Source of the DNA: Helicobacteraceae bacterium
Lineage (GTDB): Bacteria; Campylobacterota; Campylobacteria; Campylobacterales; Sulfurimonadaceae
NCBI GenBank assembly: GCA_027052175.1
Contig: JALUFE010000045.1
Coordinates: forward strand, 6,743 to 44,028
Length of the DNA: 37,286 nucleotides
Reading direction: 5' to 3'
How positions within the stretch are numbered: the stretch's first letter is position 1; the number at the start of each line of letters is the position of its first letter. The position numbers were made by a program, and so were the translations under genes. This document shows, in pieces, positions 7,760 through 16,133 of the stretch. Below the pieces are notes generated by a model, which worked only from the letters and a program-made list of their open reading frames with translations, was not told the origin of the DNA and searched no databases.

Positions 7760-9159
7760 CTTCTTCGCCTTCTTCGTGATACAGGAGCTTTTTTTGTTAT
7801 GTTGGAGATTTTCACCACAAAGTGCATTTTCGTATAGTCTGTCTTTTCTGCATATTTCATCGTCTTATCATGATTTATTGCGGTGAATTGTGCAAAAAAG
7901 TTTTTTTGAAATTTGTATAAATCACTCAAACGTGTAAATTTTTTTTCAAAAATCAGGCTGAAGGTCGGCTCTTGCGTCTCTTTTTCTTTGAAGAGGTATT
8001 CAGACGGAGGAAGCATCTTGATAAGCGGTTTGACTTTGAGCAGAATGTCCGTAGGATGGTACTGTAAATATTTTTTTGCGATTTGAAGATGTTTGTAGCT
8101 TTTTTCGAGTTCTTTGAGTGAATAGGTATCCGTTGTGCGTATAAGGTGCAGAAGTCTGCTCTTTATGGCATCATATCTTTCAAGCGTATCGCTGTAATGA
8201 GAATACTGCTCATACGCAAAGTAGACAGTAACGACAAGGGTGAGCGTAGCGAGAAACATCAAAGTGTTGGTAATAAGGTCGTACTCTCTTAGCGAGAGGA
8301 CCTTTTTTGGCAGAAACATATCGTTTTTGCTGACCAAGAAGGAGCCGAGTGTTATGATGTACTGCTGCGGTTCTTCATTTTCCAAACCTTTGAGGAATGT
8401 GTTCGGATACATCACGGCGACGCTTAGATTTGTCGAAAAGAGCAAATGTTCCGCCATCTCGTCATCGAGTGAAAGCGAGCCGCCGATAATTAACGTGTCG
8501 AAAGTGACAGCTCGAAATTTTTGCTTTACGTAAGCGATCGTTTGAATCACCTCTTCGACAATATTGAGATATGAGGACGCTCCTGCTCCCATCATACTTG
8601 TACTTGTTCTTTCAAAGAGTAAATCGTTGTGTTCATCAATTGCCAGTACGGTAATGGTCTTTCCATGGGTAAATACGGAAAAGTAACCGTTTTGGCCGTT
8701 GCCGGTATAGCATTTTCGTGTAATATTCAAAAGTGCGAATTTGTCTATCGTCGCACTTCGTATCTCTCTCCAGTTTGGTATCAGCTCCAAAGTTTTGAGA
8801 TACTCTTTTTCTGCAATCGCATCGACTTTGTAAGTGACGCTGGATTCCTCTTTATCTTCGGCTATTTTGTGATAGTTAAGAAGTATATTTTTTGTCGGCA
8901 GGGAATCTTTGAATTTTTTGAGTATATAACTTTGCAGCAGTTGTCTGTTTTTTACGATGGAAGGAACCGTGATAACATCGTCGATAAGCTCATCCATAGA
9001 TACGACAATGTAAAAATGGTGTTTTTCTTGTAAATAAGCAGAGAGTTTCGCTGTTTCAACGACATCTTCGCCGATGATATTGTAAAAAGATTTTTTTTTC
9101 TCTATGTAAAGGATATTGGCAAATTCGCCGTGAATACTTATAGAGTAAAATTTTTTCAT
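7756..9159 (-). CDS. PilM/MshI/GspL-like actin-fold protein with transmembrane segment
   Basis: This is the first gene of the pilus/secretion operon, 467 residues. Residues 1-285 look like the actin/FtsA-like fold of PilM or MshI, with a phosphate-loop-like YSISIHGE start, IDKFALLN, a Gly-rich TSTSMMGAGASSYL loop and a FDTLIIGGSLSL adenosine motif. A transmembrane helix near 310-330 (LMFLATLTLVVTVYFAYEQY) is followed by a PilN/GspL-like periplasmic segment, so it combines PilM and PilN functions. The last residues are six consecutive arginines. They are encoded by the purine-rich stretch that also serves as ribosome binding site for the next gene. The ATG at 9159 is preceded by GGGGA. Confidence 0.8.
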   Translation of the reverse strand: MKKFYSISIHGEFANILYIEKKKSFYNIIGEDVVETAKLSAYLQEKHHFYIVVSMDELIDDVITVPSIVKNRQLLQSYILKKFKDSLPTKNILLNYHKIAEDKEESSVTYKVDAIAEKEYLKTLELIPNWREIRSATIDKFALLNITRKCYTGNGQNGYFSVFTHGKTITVLAIDEHNDLLFERTSTSMMGAGASSYLNIVEEVIQTIAYVKQKFRAVTFDTLIIGGSLSLDDEMAEHLLFSTNLSVAVMYPNTFLKGLENEEPQQYIITLGSFLVSKNDMFLPKKVLSLREYDLITNTLMFLATLTLVVTVYFAYEQYSHYSDTLERYDAIKSRLLHLIRTTDTYSLKELEKSYKHLQIAKKYLQYHPTDILLKVKPLIKMLPPSEYLFKEKETQEPTFSLIFEKKFTRLSDLYKFQKNFFAQFTAINHDKTMKYAEKTDYTKMHFVVKISNITKKAPVSRRRRRR

Positions 9160-9190
9160 AAATCCCCACTGCTTGAACTCTAATATTAAG

Positions 9191-9196
9191 ATTATA
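9191..9196 (-). promoter_or_regulatory. Candidate -10 box of the pilus/secretion operon
   Basis: On the minus strand this reads TATAAT in the context GCTATAATC, 31 bases before the ATG of the PilM/MshI-like gene. No good -35 hexamer stands at 16-18 bases. The upstream DNA is T-rich, as is usual for Campylobacterota promoters. It is the only obvious promoter for the ten-gene run. Confidence 0.55.
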
Positions 9197-9285
9197 GCAT
9201 AAAGTTCAAAAATCGAAAGAAAAATGAAAAACGGTTTTCAATATATTGTGAATGCAAGAGAAAGGAAGTTTTTTTGAAGTTTGAG

Positions 9286-9361
9286 TGGTGGCCTGTCGCG
9301 GAATCGAACCACGGACACAGTGATTTTCAGTCACTTGCTCTACCGACTGAGCTAACAGGCC
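9286..9361 (-). tRNA. tRNA-Phe (anticodon GAA)
   Basis: The minus strand folds into a complete 76-base cloverleaf with CCA encoded. The acceptor pairs are GGCCTGT/ACAGGCC and the D stem is GCTC/GAGC. The anticodon stem AGTGA/TCACT encloses the loop CTGAAAA with anticodon GAA, and the T stem CGTGG/CCGCG carries TTCGATT. All stems pair without mismatches. It lies between the diguanylate cyclase and the pilus operon, on the same strand as both. Confidence 0.98.
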
Positions 9362-9381
9362 GTTAAATTTGAAGTGGCGAA

Positions 9382-9387
9382 ATTATA
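9382..9387 (-). promoter_or_regulatory. Candidate -10 box of tRNA-Phe
   Basis: TATAAT on the minus strand, in the context AAGTATAATTTCGCC, lies 20 bases upstream of the mature tRNA 5' end. A perfect inverted repeat immediately upstream replaces any recognisable -35 spacing. Confidence 0.5.
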
Positions 9388-9409
9388 CTTCTTTTCTACT
9401 GAAAAGAAG
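9388..9409. repeat. Perfect 9-bp inverted repeat between diguanylate cyclase and tRNA-Phe
   Basis: The arms CTTCTTTTC and GAAAAGAAG are separated by four bases (TACT on the plus strand). The hairpin abuts the tRNA-Phe -10 box and lies about 70 bases after the stop of the diguanylate cyclase gene. It could end that gene's transcript, although no clear U-run follows, or it could be an operator at the tRNA promoter. Confidence 0.6.
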
Positions 9410-9476
9410 CTTATACACAATTTGATTTGCGTTGATTCTGTTTGTATGGAGACGGGTTGCCAAATATCTGAAAAGT

Positions 9477-11248
9477 TTAGATTTTTTCATTTTTTATGGA
9501 TTGAAAAAGAACGGTTTTGTTGCGTCCGAGTATCTTTGCGTGGTAGAGCGCTTCATCAGCCTCTTTGAGAAGGGTCTCTTTCGATTTGTTTGGAGTGTAG
9601 AAAGAGACGCCTATGCTGATAGTGATCTCTATATTTTCGGCAAAGAGAAAGTTTTCCACTTTTTTTCGGATTTTTTCCGCAAGAAGCATGGCTGCTTGGG
9701 CATCACTGTTGCGTGCGAGGATCATAAATTCCTCTCCGCCCCATCTGGCGAACGTATCTGTCTGGCGAATGCTGTGACTGATGATTTCGGCAAGTTCTTC
9801 GAGCACTTTGTCTCCTACATCATGACCGTATGTATCGTTGACAGCTTTGAAAAAGTCGATGTCGAACATAATCAGTGCGAAGCTTTTATGATAACGTTTC
9901 GCTTTTTTGATCTCGAAGTCTATCTCTTCGTTCATTTTGTAACGGTTGTAGATTCCAGTGAGGGCATCCGTTGTCGCCATAAGTTTGAGCTTCTTTTCGA
10001 GTTCTATTTGAGAGGAGACATCCTTGCTTGTCGCGACAAAATAGATAATATCACCTTTTTTGTCGAGGATTGGCGAGATCGTTTGGTCCTCATAGTAGAG
10101 TGTGCCGTCTTTTTTCTTGTTGATTATGACATTACGGTAGACTTTTTTTGCAAGGATTGTGTCCCATAATTTTTTGTAGAAGGCTTTTGTATGTTTTCTC
10201 GATTTGAAGATACGAGGATTTTGCCCTATAAGATCGATCTCTTTATATCCCGTATTTGCTATGAGAGAATTGTTAACGTAGACGATGTTGCCTTCCACGT
10301 CTGTGATTTTGACAAATTCATCCGTCTGTTCGACAGCCTGCGCGAGGATTTTGACCTTCTCTTTTGCTTCTATGAGATCGGTGACATCCGTTATGATGGC
10401 GATACCGGCGTATTTGCTCTCATAGACGATTGTTTCGACACTGGCACGTGTGATTTTATAAGTGCCGTTCTTTGTTTGAATGGGTGTATCGTTGTAAGTT
10501 GTACTGAAGTGTCCGCCTTCTAATCGTTTTCGTACACGCTGTTTGAAGATTTCCTGCATACCTTCATCGACAAACTCCCATGGATACATTTGCATAAGCT
10601 CGCTATGGGAATACCCGGTGATAGTGCTTATGGCTTCATTTGCATAAAGAATCTTTTCACGAAAGATAAGAATTCCGGTGTAGGCATTGTTCACGATGGC
10701 TTGGAAAAGCTCTTCGTTTTCCTGCTTGTATTTGAGATTGATGGCTATTTCCACTATATTGGCCAAAGTGGTGGCCACTTCCTGAGCGAAGCTGTTTACG
10801 AACTTTTTCTGTTTCGTTGTTTCAAAACAGAGTATCCCTTTAAAATCTCCTTTATAGTATAAAGTCGTATCGAATTTGTAGGTAATTTTGTGTTTTTTTA
10901 GATATTGGTCAGGTATCATCAACTCGGTATCGTCCTGTTCGAGTACAAGGTAACGGTTCGTGACAAGAGCATCGATATATGCCTTGTTTTTTTCGATATC
11001 GATAGGAGAGCGGAGAATTTTATGTTTGTGAAGATTTTTAGAGTATATGTCTAAACATTGGAGTGTTTGGTCTATTTCACTGACTATCCAGACGCTGCTG
11101 CATGAGATGTCCAGCAATGATACGGCGATTTCGTTGACTTTTTTATGGCTTCTTCGAAATCTTCATATTTTATGGCGACACATCTTTCCAGCAAGCTTTT
11201 ATATTTGGCATAAGGATTGAGGTTTTTTGTTTTTGTGCGCCGCTTCAT
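9477..11248 (-). CDS. GAF-PAS-PAS-GGDEF diguanylate cyclase, requires -1 frameshift
   Basis: The protein makes cyclic di-GMP from GTP. Joined across a -1 shift it is about 590 residues: GAF (about 10-165), PAS (about 180-295), PAS (about 300-420) and GGDEF (about 425-590). The active site is WGGEEF, with an intact RQTD inhibitory I-site just upstream. The N-terminal 37 codons (ATG at 11248, SD GAGG) are in one frame and end in EDFEEAIKK. The rest, VNEIAVSLLDISCSSVW onward, is in the -1 frame. The junction is A AAA AAG at 11138-11144. Without slippage, translation stops at 11084-11086 after 54 residues. The alternative TTG start at 11117 would delete the first GAF helices. The frameshift could be programmed, a real mutation, or a homopolymer error. 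Confidence 0.88.
11138..11144 (-). other. A AAA AAG slippery heptamer in the diguanylate cyclase gene
   Basis: In the zero frame the codons are ATA AAA AAG TCA. Slipping back one base gives AAA AAA GTC, and the reading then continues as KKVNEIAVSLL, the expected GAF sequence. This is the same heptamer used by Escherichia coli dnaX. A weak stem (TGCTG/CAGCA, 11-base loop) lies about 20 bases downstream. No strong internal Shine-Dalgarno sits upstream, so stimulators are poor. Confidence 0.65.
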
Positions 11249-11275
11249 AGCTGCCTCGATATTTTTTATATAACT

Positions 11276-11281
11276 ATTATA
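11276..11281 (-). promoter_or_regulatory. Candidate -10 box of the diguanylate cyclase gene
   Basis: TATAAT on the minus strand (context GGCATATAATAG) is 27 bases before the ATG at 11248. This spacing supports 11248 rather than 11117 as the true translation start. No convincing -35 hexamer is present. Confidence 0.5.
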
Positions 11282-11344
11282 TGCCAGCTTATATTAAAAT
11301 CTGTATAAATGAGATGGTAAGGAAAGAAAAGAGGGGAGGGAGGA

Positions 11345-11369
11345 AGAGATAGAGGATTACTCTATCTCT
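11345..11369 (-). terminator. Hairpin overlapping the dnaK stop codon
   Basis: A perfect 10-bp stem (AGAGATAGAG/CTCTATCTCT) has a 5-base loop that includes the dnaK TAA. A pyrimidine-rich tract with short U runs follows on the minus strand. It probably terminates the grpE-dnaK transcript or protects its 3' end. Confidence 0.65.
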
Positions 11370-13267
11370 GCATCGATGACATCGTCATCGTCGGCTTTTT
11401 TACCTTGGCTTGCACCGCCTTGTGCACCGCCTTGTGCACCGCCTTGTGCTCCAGCTTGCTCTTGTTTGTACATACCTTCTGCAAGTTTGTGGCTTGCTTC
11501 GGTAAGTTTTTTGACACCCGCTTCGATTCGCTCTTTTGTGACGTTTTCGTCTTTGAGTGTCTCTTTGAGCTCGTTGATAGCGGCTTCGATGTTGGCTTTT
11601 TCGCCTGCATCTACGTTTTCACCTGCTTCTGCGAGTGTTTTTTCAGTCTGAGCGATGAGTGCGTCAGCCTGGTTTTTGGCTTCAACAAGTGCTTTGCGTT
11701 TCTCATCTTCAGCTTTGTGCGCTTCGGCATCTTTGATCATCTGCTCGATCTCTTCTTCGCTGAGACCTGAAGAACCGGTGATCGTAATTTTTTGCTCTTT
11801 ACCTGTTCCTTTGTCTTTCGCACTTACATTGAGGATACCATTTGCGTCGATGTCGAATGTAACTTCGATTTGCGGTACGCCTCTCGGTGCTGGTGGAATG
11901 TCGGTAAGCTCGAACTGTCCAAGAGACTTGTTGTCTTTGGCGAACTCTCTCTCACCTTGAACGACATGGATCGTAACAGCCGGCTGGTTATCCTCTGCAG
12001 TTGAGAAGACTTGGGACTTCTTAACCGGGATAGTCGTTCCCTTTTCGATGATCTTTGTTGTAACCCCACCGAGTGTTTCGATACCGAGGCTAAGCGGTGT
12101 AACGTCAAGAAGCAGTACGTCTTTGACATCACCTTTGAGTACTCCACCTTGGATCGCCGCACCCGCTGCAACGACTTCGTCAGGGTTAACGGATTTGTTG
12201 AGCTGTTTTCCGTCGAAGTAGTTGGAAACAACCTCTTGAACTTTCGGTACACGAGTCGAACCACCGACCATGATGATCTCGTTGATGTCACTCTTAGTGA
12301 GATCGGCATCTTTCATCGCTGTATCGATGTGTGTCAGTGTCTCATCGATAAGATCGGAGATCAAAGACTCGAATTTCGCACGAGTGAGTTTGACGACCAA
12401 GTGCTGAGGTCCAGCCTCTGTCATAGTGATAAACGGTAGGTTGATCTCAGTCTCTTGTGCACTGGAGAGCTCTTTTTTCGCGTTTTCAGCCGCGTCTTTG
12501 AGTCTCTGGAGCGCCATTTTGTCGTTTTTGAGATCGATCCCGTGGCTTGCCTTGAACTCGTCGTTGAGGTAGTCAACTATACGGTTGTCGAAGTCATCTC
12601 CACCAAGGAATGCGTTCCCGTCTGTTGAGAGAACTTCGAAAGTACCGTCTGCGATCTCAAGTGTCGTAACATCGAACGTACCACCACCGAGGTCGTAGAC
12701 AAGAACGTCTTCTTCACCTTTTTTATCCAGACCATACGCAAGTGCGGACGCTGTAGGCTCGTTGATGATACGAAGAACGTTCAATCCGGCGATCGTACCG
12801 GCATCTTTTGTCGCTTTCCTTTGTGAGTCGTTGAAGTATGCGGGAACGGTAATAACCGCTTCACTTACACTCTCACCGAGATAGGCTTCCGCATCCTCTT
12901 TCAGCTTTGTTAGAATTTTTGCAGAGATCTCTTCTGGAGTGTAGATCTTGCCATCGACATCGACCGCCGCTTTGCCGTCTTTGTTGACGATGGTATAAGT
13001 AACTTTTTTCATCGCCTCTTTGGTCTTTTCTTCGTCATACATAAGACCCATAATTCTCTTTACGGAACTGATAGTTCTTTTTGGGTTGGTAATCGCCTGA
13101 CGTTTTGCAGGATCACCCACAAGCACTTCACCCTTGTCTGTAAATGCAACAACCGATGGAGTTGTGTTCTTTCCTTCTTTGTTTGGGATGATTTTCGCTT
13201 CGCCACCTTCATATACCGCAACACAAGAGTTTGTTGTTCCTAAGTCTATACCTATTACTTTACTCAT
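11357..13267 (-). CDS. dnaK: Chaperone DnaK (Hsp70)
   Basis: This is the ATP-dependent cytosolic chaperone working with DnaJ and GrpE. The 636 residues begin with [21 protein letters not shown]. The phosphate loops DLGGGTFDV and VGGSTRVP, the linker [13 protein letters not shown] and the beta-sandwich substrate domain are intact. The C-terminal lid ends in a disordered tail of three GGAQ repeats, encoded by a 12-bp tandem repeat, and the acidic [11 protein letters not shown]. The start has an AAGGAG site. It follows grpE after about 100 bases, which contain a short hairpin. Transcription is presumably from the grpE promoter with the HAIR-like operator. Confidence 0.99.
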   Translation of the reverse strand: MSKVIGIDLGTTNSCVAVYEGGEAKIIPNKEGKNTTPSVVAFTDKGEVLVGDPAKRQAITNPKRTISSVKRIMGLMYDEEKTKEAMKKVTYTIVNKDGKAAVDVDGKIYTPEEISAKILTKLKEDAEAYLGESVSEAVITVPAYFNDSQRKATKDAGTIAGLNVLRIINEPTASALAYGLDKKGEEDVLVYDLGGGTFDVTTLEIADGTFEVLSTDGNAFLGGDDFDNRIVDYLNDEFKASHGIDLKNDKMALQRLKDAAENAKKELSSAQETEINLPFITMTEAGPQHLVVKLTRAKFESLISDLIDETLTHIDTAMKDADLTKSDINEIIMVGGSTRVPKVQEVVSNYFDGKQLNKSVNPDEVVAAGAAIQGGVLKGDVKDVLLLDVTPLSLGIETLGGVTTKIIEKGTTIPVKKSQVFSTAEDNQPAVTIHVVQGEREFAKDNKSLGQFELTDIPPAPRGVPQIEVTFDIDANGILNVSAKDKGTGKEQKITITGSSGLSEEEIEQMIKDAEAHKAEDEKRKALVEAKNQADALIAQTEKTLAEAGENVDAGEKANIEAAINELKETLKDENVTKERIEAGVKKLTEASHKLAEGMYKQEQAGAQGGAQGGAQGGASQGKKADDDDVIDAEIE

Positions 13268-13345
13268 CTTTTTCTCCTTTGTGATTTAAATAAACTTGTT
13301 AATTTTTTAACTGGCAAAATTATAAACCATTTTCAAAATAACTTC

Positions 13346-13361
13346 TGCCACCTATGTGGCA
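13346..13361 (-). other. Short hairpin between grpE and dnaK
   Basis: TGCCAC/GTGGCA form a 6-bp stem with a 4-base loop, eight bases after the grpE stop. No strong U-run follows. It may be a processing or attenuation element that sets different GrpE and DnaK levels. This is inferred from position. Confidence 0.4.
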
Positions 13362-13368
13362 CACCGCG

Positions 13369-13923
13369 TTAATTCGCTACAACGACCATCGCTTCGCGAA
13401 GCGGACGTCCTTTGTATTTATAGCCTGTCTGGAAAGTCTGTACGATCTCACCACTTTCGATTTCATCATGATCCACACTTTGAACCGCGTTGTGGATGTT
13501 TGGATCGAACGGTTCGTCGTAGCTGACTTTTTCGACTCCATGTTTCTCAAGGTTGGTAAGGAAAAGCTTGTAAGTCAGTTCGATCCCCTCTTTCATTTTT
13601 TTAAGCAGATCCTCGCATGCCGCTTCACCTTCCGCTGCTTTGAGTGCGCCTTCAAGTGAATCAAGTACGGGGATCATATCTTTTGCAAATTTTTCGTTTG
13701 CGTATTCAATCGCCTGATATTTCTCTTTCTCAAGACGTTTTTTGACATTGTCGAAGTCGGCATAGACGCGTGTGTACTTATCTTTGAGTTCATCAAGTTC
13801 GCTTTGGAGTTTGTCAAGCTCCGCTCCCGCTTCTGCTTCATCTTTTTCAAGCTGTTCTTCCACGTTCTCTACATTTTCCTGTTCTTCGTTTTTCAATGCT
13901 TCATCATTCTTTTTCTTGTTCAT
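13369..13923 (-). CDS. grpE: Nucleotide exchange factor GrpE
   Basis: GrpE releases ADP from DnaK. The 184 residues show an acidic, Glu-rich N-terminus (about 1-35) and a long dimerisation coiled coil (about 35-90). The signature YADFDNVKKRLEKEK follows, and the C-terminal beta domain ends in GYKYKGRPLREAMVVVAN. The SD AAGGAG precedes the ATG at 13923. In many relatives hrcA lies just upstream of grpE. Here the upstream neighbour is a divergent AsmA-like gene, so hrcA is absent at this locus and control appears to be HspR-like. Confidence 0.98.
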   Translation of the reverse strand: MNKKKNDEALKNEEQENVENVEEQLEKDEAEAGAELDKLQSELDELKDKYTRVYADFDNVKKRLEKEKYQAIEYANEKFAKDMIPVLDSLEGALKAAEGEAACEDLLKKMKEGIELTYKLFLTNLEKHGVEKVSYDEPFDPNIHNAVQSVDHDEIESGEIVQTFQTGYKYKGRPLREAMVVVAN

Positions 13924-13962
13924 AATTGTTCGATTCTCCTTTATTTGTAAGTTTCAAAGAGT

Positions 13963-13991
13963 ATTATATCACTTGAGCCGTTTAATGTCAA
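13963..13991 (-). promoter_or_regulatory. Consensus sigma-70 promoter of grpE-dnaK
   Basis: On the minus strand TTGACA (13986-13991) and TATAAT (13963-13968) match the consensus exactly, with the optimal 17-base spacer. The -10 ends about 40 bases before the grpE ATG. It is the strongest promoter match in the window and needs a repressor to be heat-inducible. Confidence 0.88.
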
Positions 13992-13992
13992 G
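13972..13992. promoter_or_regulatory. HAIR-like operator (HspR type) over the grpE promoter
   Basis: The inverted repeat CTTGA-N11-TCAAG has exactly the arm and spacing core of the HspR-associated inverted repeat (CTTGAGT-N7-ACTCAAG). It covers the -35 box and most of the spacer. The inner GT/AC pairs of the consensus are not conserved. HspR represses dnaK operons in Campylobacter and Helicobacter. No hspR gene is in this window. Confidence 0.7.
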
Positions 13993-14093
13993 TTTTTGTT
14001 CAACAATTTTATTAAAAAGTATTGAGTCGAATTGTATCAAGTATTTGGAGGTTCGATGAATTGATGAGTTTTTCTTCCATAAAAAGAATAGTG

Positions 14094-14099
14094 TATAAT
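14094..14099 (+). promoter_or_regulatory. Candidate -10 box of the AsmA-like gene
   Basis: TATAAT in the context GTGTATAATACG stands 27 bases before the ATG at 14127. It diverges from the grpE promoter about 100 bases away. No clear -35 was seen. Confidence 0.5.
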
Positions 14100-14126
14100 A
14101 CGTAAAAATGAAGAGAAGGATGGTGT

Positions 14127-16133
14127 ATGCGATTTTTAAAGATAACAGTCGGCTTTTTGGTTGTGCTTATCGCAGCGGTATACATAGTGCTTTTTACGGG
14201 AGTAGGCAATTCCATGTTGCGTCCGGTTATAGAGTCAAAAATTACTCTCGCTTTAGGGTTACCTGTTAAGTTGGAGAAGTTTCATTTAAGTATGAGCGAT
14301 CTGGACGTAGTGCTTGACATCAGTGACGACAACAGTGTGCATGTGTACGGGACATACTCTCCTTTTGCGCAGAGTTTTGATCTTGAGTATGACATCAAGC
14401 TTCTAAAGCTGTCTGATTTACGACTACTAACAAAGAAGCAGCTTGCAGGGGAGTTCAAGACAAAAGGAACGCTCAAAGGCACTCTTGATCTTATGCAAAT
14501 CGATGGAAAAAGCGATGTTGCAAAGAGTGATACCCTCTATCATGTAGAACTTGACAAGTTCGATGTTACCTCTCTCAAAGCAGATATCAAGTCACTGAGG
14601 GTCGATGCGCTGCTTGCTATGCTTATGCAGCCGAGTTTCGTGCATGCGGCTTTAGATCTCGATTTGAACTTTAAAAATATCAAACCGCATCAGCTTGACG
14701 GTATCGTGCATATGCAGACACGCCAAGGCCTTTTCGATACTGCCGTTATCAAAAAAGAGCTCAATATCACGATTCCGCATACGCGATTTACTATGAAAGC
14801 GGATGCAAAACTACAGGGAGAGAAGATCGATTACGAGTATCTTTTCGATTCCAATCTTGTCAAGGTCACAACGAACGGAAATGTCGTGCCTGAGCCTCTT
14901 AAAACGGATATTGTCTATAAGGCTTCCGTCAAAGAGCTGGCTCTTTTGCAGCCAGTGACACATACCGCTTTGCGAGGCCGTGTGAATGTACATGGAACAC
15001 TCAAGGGTGAGAAGAAAAAGATGCTTTTGAAACTTTACAGTGACTTGGCTTCTTCTAAAACAAGTGTACTCCTGACGCTCAAAGAGTTTCAGCCTTCCGC
15101 TCTTCATGCGGTCGTAACGCATCTGCGACTTGAAAAACTTTTTTATATGCTCAAGCAGCCGCGATATGCACAGGGAGATTTCAATTTGAAAGCCGATGTG
15201 GATGATTTCAAGATCGGCTCTTTGAAAGGGAAGGTGACAAGTGTAACGACTGGAAGTCTCAATGCCCGCTATCTTACCAAAGCCTACGGCTTCAAACATT
15301 TGATGCCGAAAACAAGCTTCAGGCTTCGAAGCGTTTCCACACTCAAAGGTACCGATGTCGACACGCTCGCTACACTTACTTCGAATCTGGCGGATCTAAA
15401 TGTCAAAAGGGCACGTTTCAATGTCAAATCAGTACAACTCGATAGCGATTACACAGTGAAAGTTCCTTCGCTTGAAAAACTCTACTTTGTCACGGACAGA
15501 CATCTAAGAGGGGGGATAGCGGCACAAGGAAAGATACACAAAGCTAAGAGTCTGATCGTTACGGCGTATTCGAAAATAGCCGGTGGAGAAATGAAGAGTA
15601 AACTGGTGGATGACAAACTGCATCTTGATCTCAATGATGTAAGAACGAAAAAAGTTTTGTGGATACTTTTGTATCCTGAAATTTTCGATAGCGGCATGTA
15701 TGCCAAGGTCGACTATGATTTGACCGACAACAAAGGTGTCATGACTGCAGATTTCAAAAATGGAAAATTTGTGAAAAATCAGGTTTTCGATACGCTGAAA
15801 AAGTTTGGAAAAGTCGATCTTTACAAAGAAAATTTCAATGGTGACGCAAAAGCGAATATAAATAAAGAAAAAGTTGCCGCAGTGTTTGACCTCAAAGCGC
15901 GGAAAGCGGAGATACGCAGTGATAAAACGCTTTTGGATACGAAACACTCGACAATCGATTCGAAAATAGATATAAAAGTGGAGAAAACTCCCGTGACCGT
16001 GACGCTCAAAGGCGATATATCCAAACCTGCCATAGGTGTCGATCTCAAAGAGTTTATGAAGAGTGAAGCAGGTCGGAAACTGCAGAAAAAAGCGGGCAGA
16101 GAGCTTAACAGACTGTTGAAAAAACTTTTTTAA
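14127..16133 (+). CDS. AsmA/TamB-like envelope protein with N-terminal membrane anchor
   Basis: The 668-residue product has an N-terminal anchor (ITVGFLVVLIAAVYIVLFTGVG) followed by a long, repetitive beta-strand-rich periplasmic region. Alternating hydrophobic/polar strands recur, such as LKLSDLRLLTKKQLAGEFKT, FKTKGTLKGTLDL and RGRVNVHGTLKGEK, and the C-terminus is basic (KKAGRELNRLLKKLF). This matches AsmA-family bridge-like proteins thought to carry phospholipids between membranes. The opening, MLRPVIESKITLALGLPVKLEKFHLS, resembles the AsmA N-terminal domain. The start is supported by GAAGGATG-type purines upstream. Its TAA shares bases with the stop of the convergent comF-like gene. The family call is from shape, and the function is inferred. 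Confidence 0.7.
   Translation: MRFLKITVGFLVVLIAAVYIVLFTGVGNSMLRPVIESKITLALGLPVKLEKFHLSMSDLDVVLDISDDNSVHVYGTYSPFAQSFDLEYDIKLLKLSDLRLLTKKQLAGEFKTKGTLKGTLDLMQIDGKSDVAKSDTLYHVELDKFDVTSLKADIKSLRVDALLAMLMQPSFVHAALDLDLNFKNIKPHQLDGIVHMQTRQGLFDTAVIKKELNITIPHTRFTMKADAKLQGEKIDYEYLFDSNLVKVTTNGNVVPEPLKTDIVYKASVKELALLQPVTHTALRGRVNVHGTLKGEKKKMLLKLYSDLASSKTSVLLTLKEFQPSALHAVVTHLRLEKLFYMLKQPRYAQGDFNLKADVDDFKIGSLKGKVTSVTTGSLNARYLTKAYGFKHLMPKTSFRLRSVSTLKGTDVDTLATLTSNLADLNVKRARFNVKSVQLDSDYTVKVPSLEKLYFVTDRHLRGGIAAQGKIHKAKSLIVTAYSKIAGGEMKSKLVDDKLHLDLNDVRTKKVLWILLYPEIFDSGMYAKVDYDLTDNKGVMTADFKNGKFVKNQVFDTLKKFGKVDLYKENFNGDAKANINKEKVAAVFDLKARKAEIRSDKTLLDTKHSTIDSKIDIKVEKTPVTVTLKGDISKPAIGVDLKEFMKSEAGRKLQKKAGRELNRLLKKLF

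Noticed and set aside
9286-9361. tRNA-Phe as an integration site for a mobile island carrying the pilus operon
   Set aside because: No integrase and no repeated tRNA 3' end were seen in the window.
9477-11117. TTG at 11117 as the start of the diguanylate cyclase
   Set aside because: It has no good Shine-Dalgarno and would remove the first GAF helices. The -10 box and SD fit the ATG at 11248 in the other frame.
13924-14126. CIRCE element or hrcA upstream of grpE
   Set aside because: No TTAGCACTC-N9-GAGTGCTAA-like repeat and no hrcA coding sequence are present.
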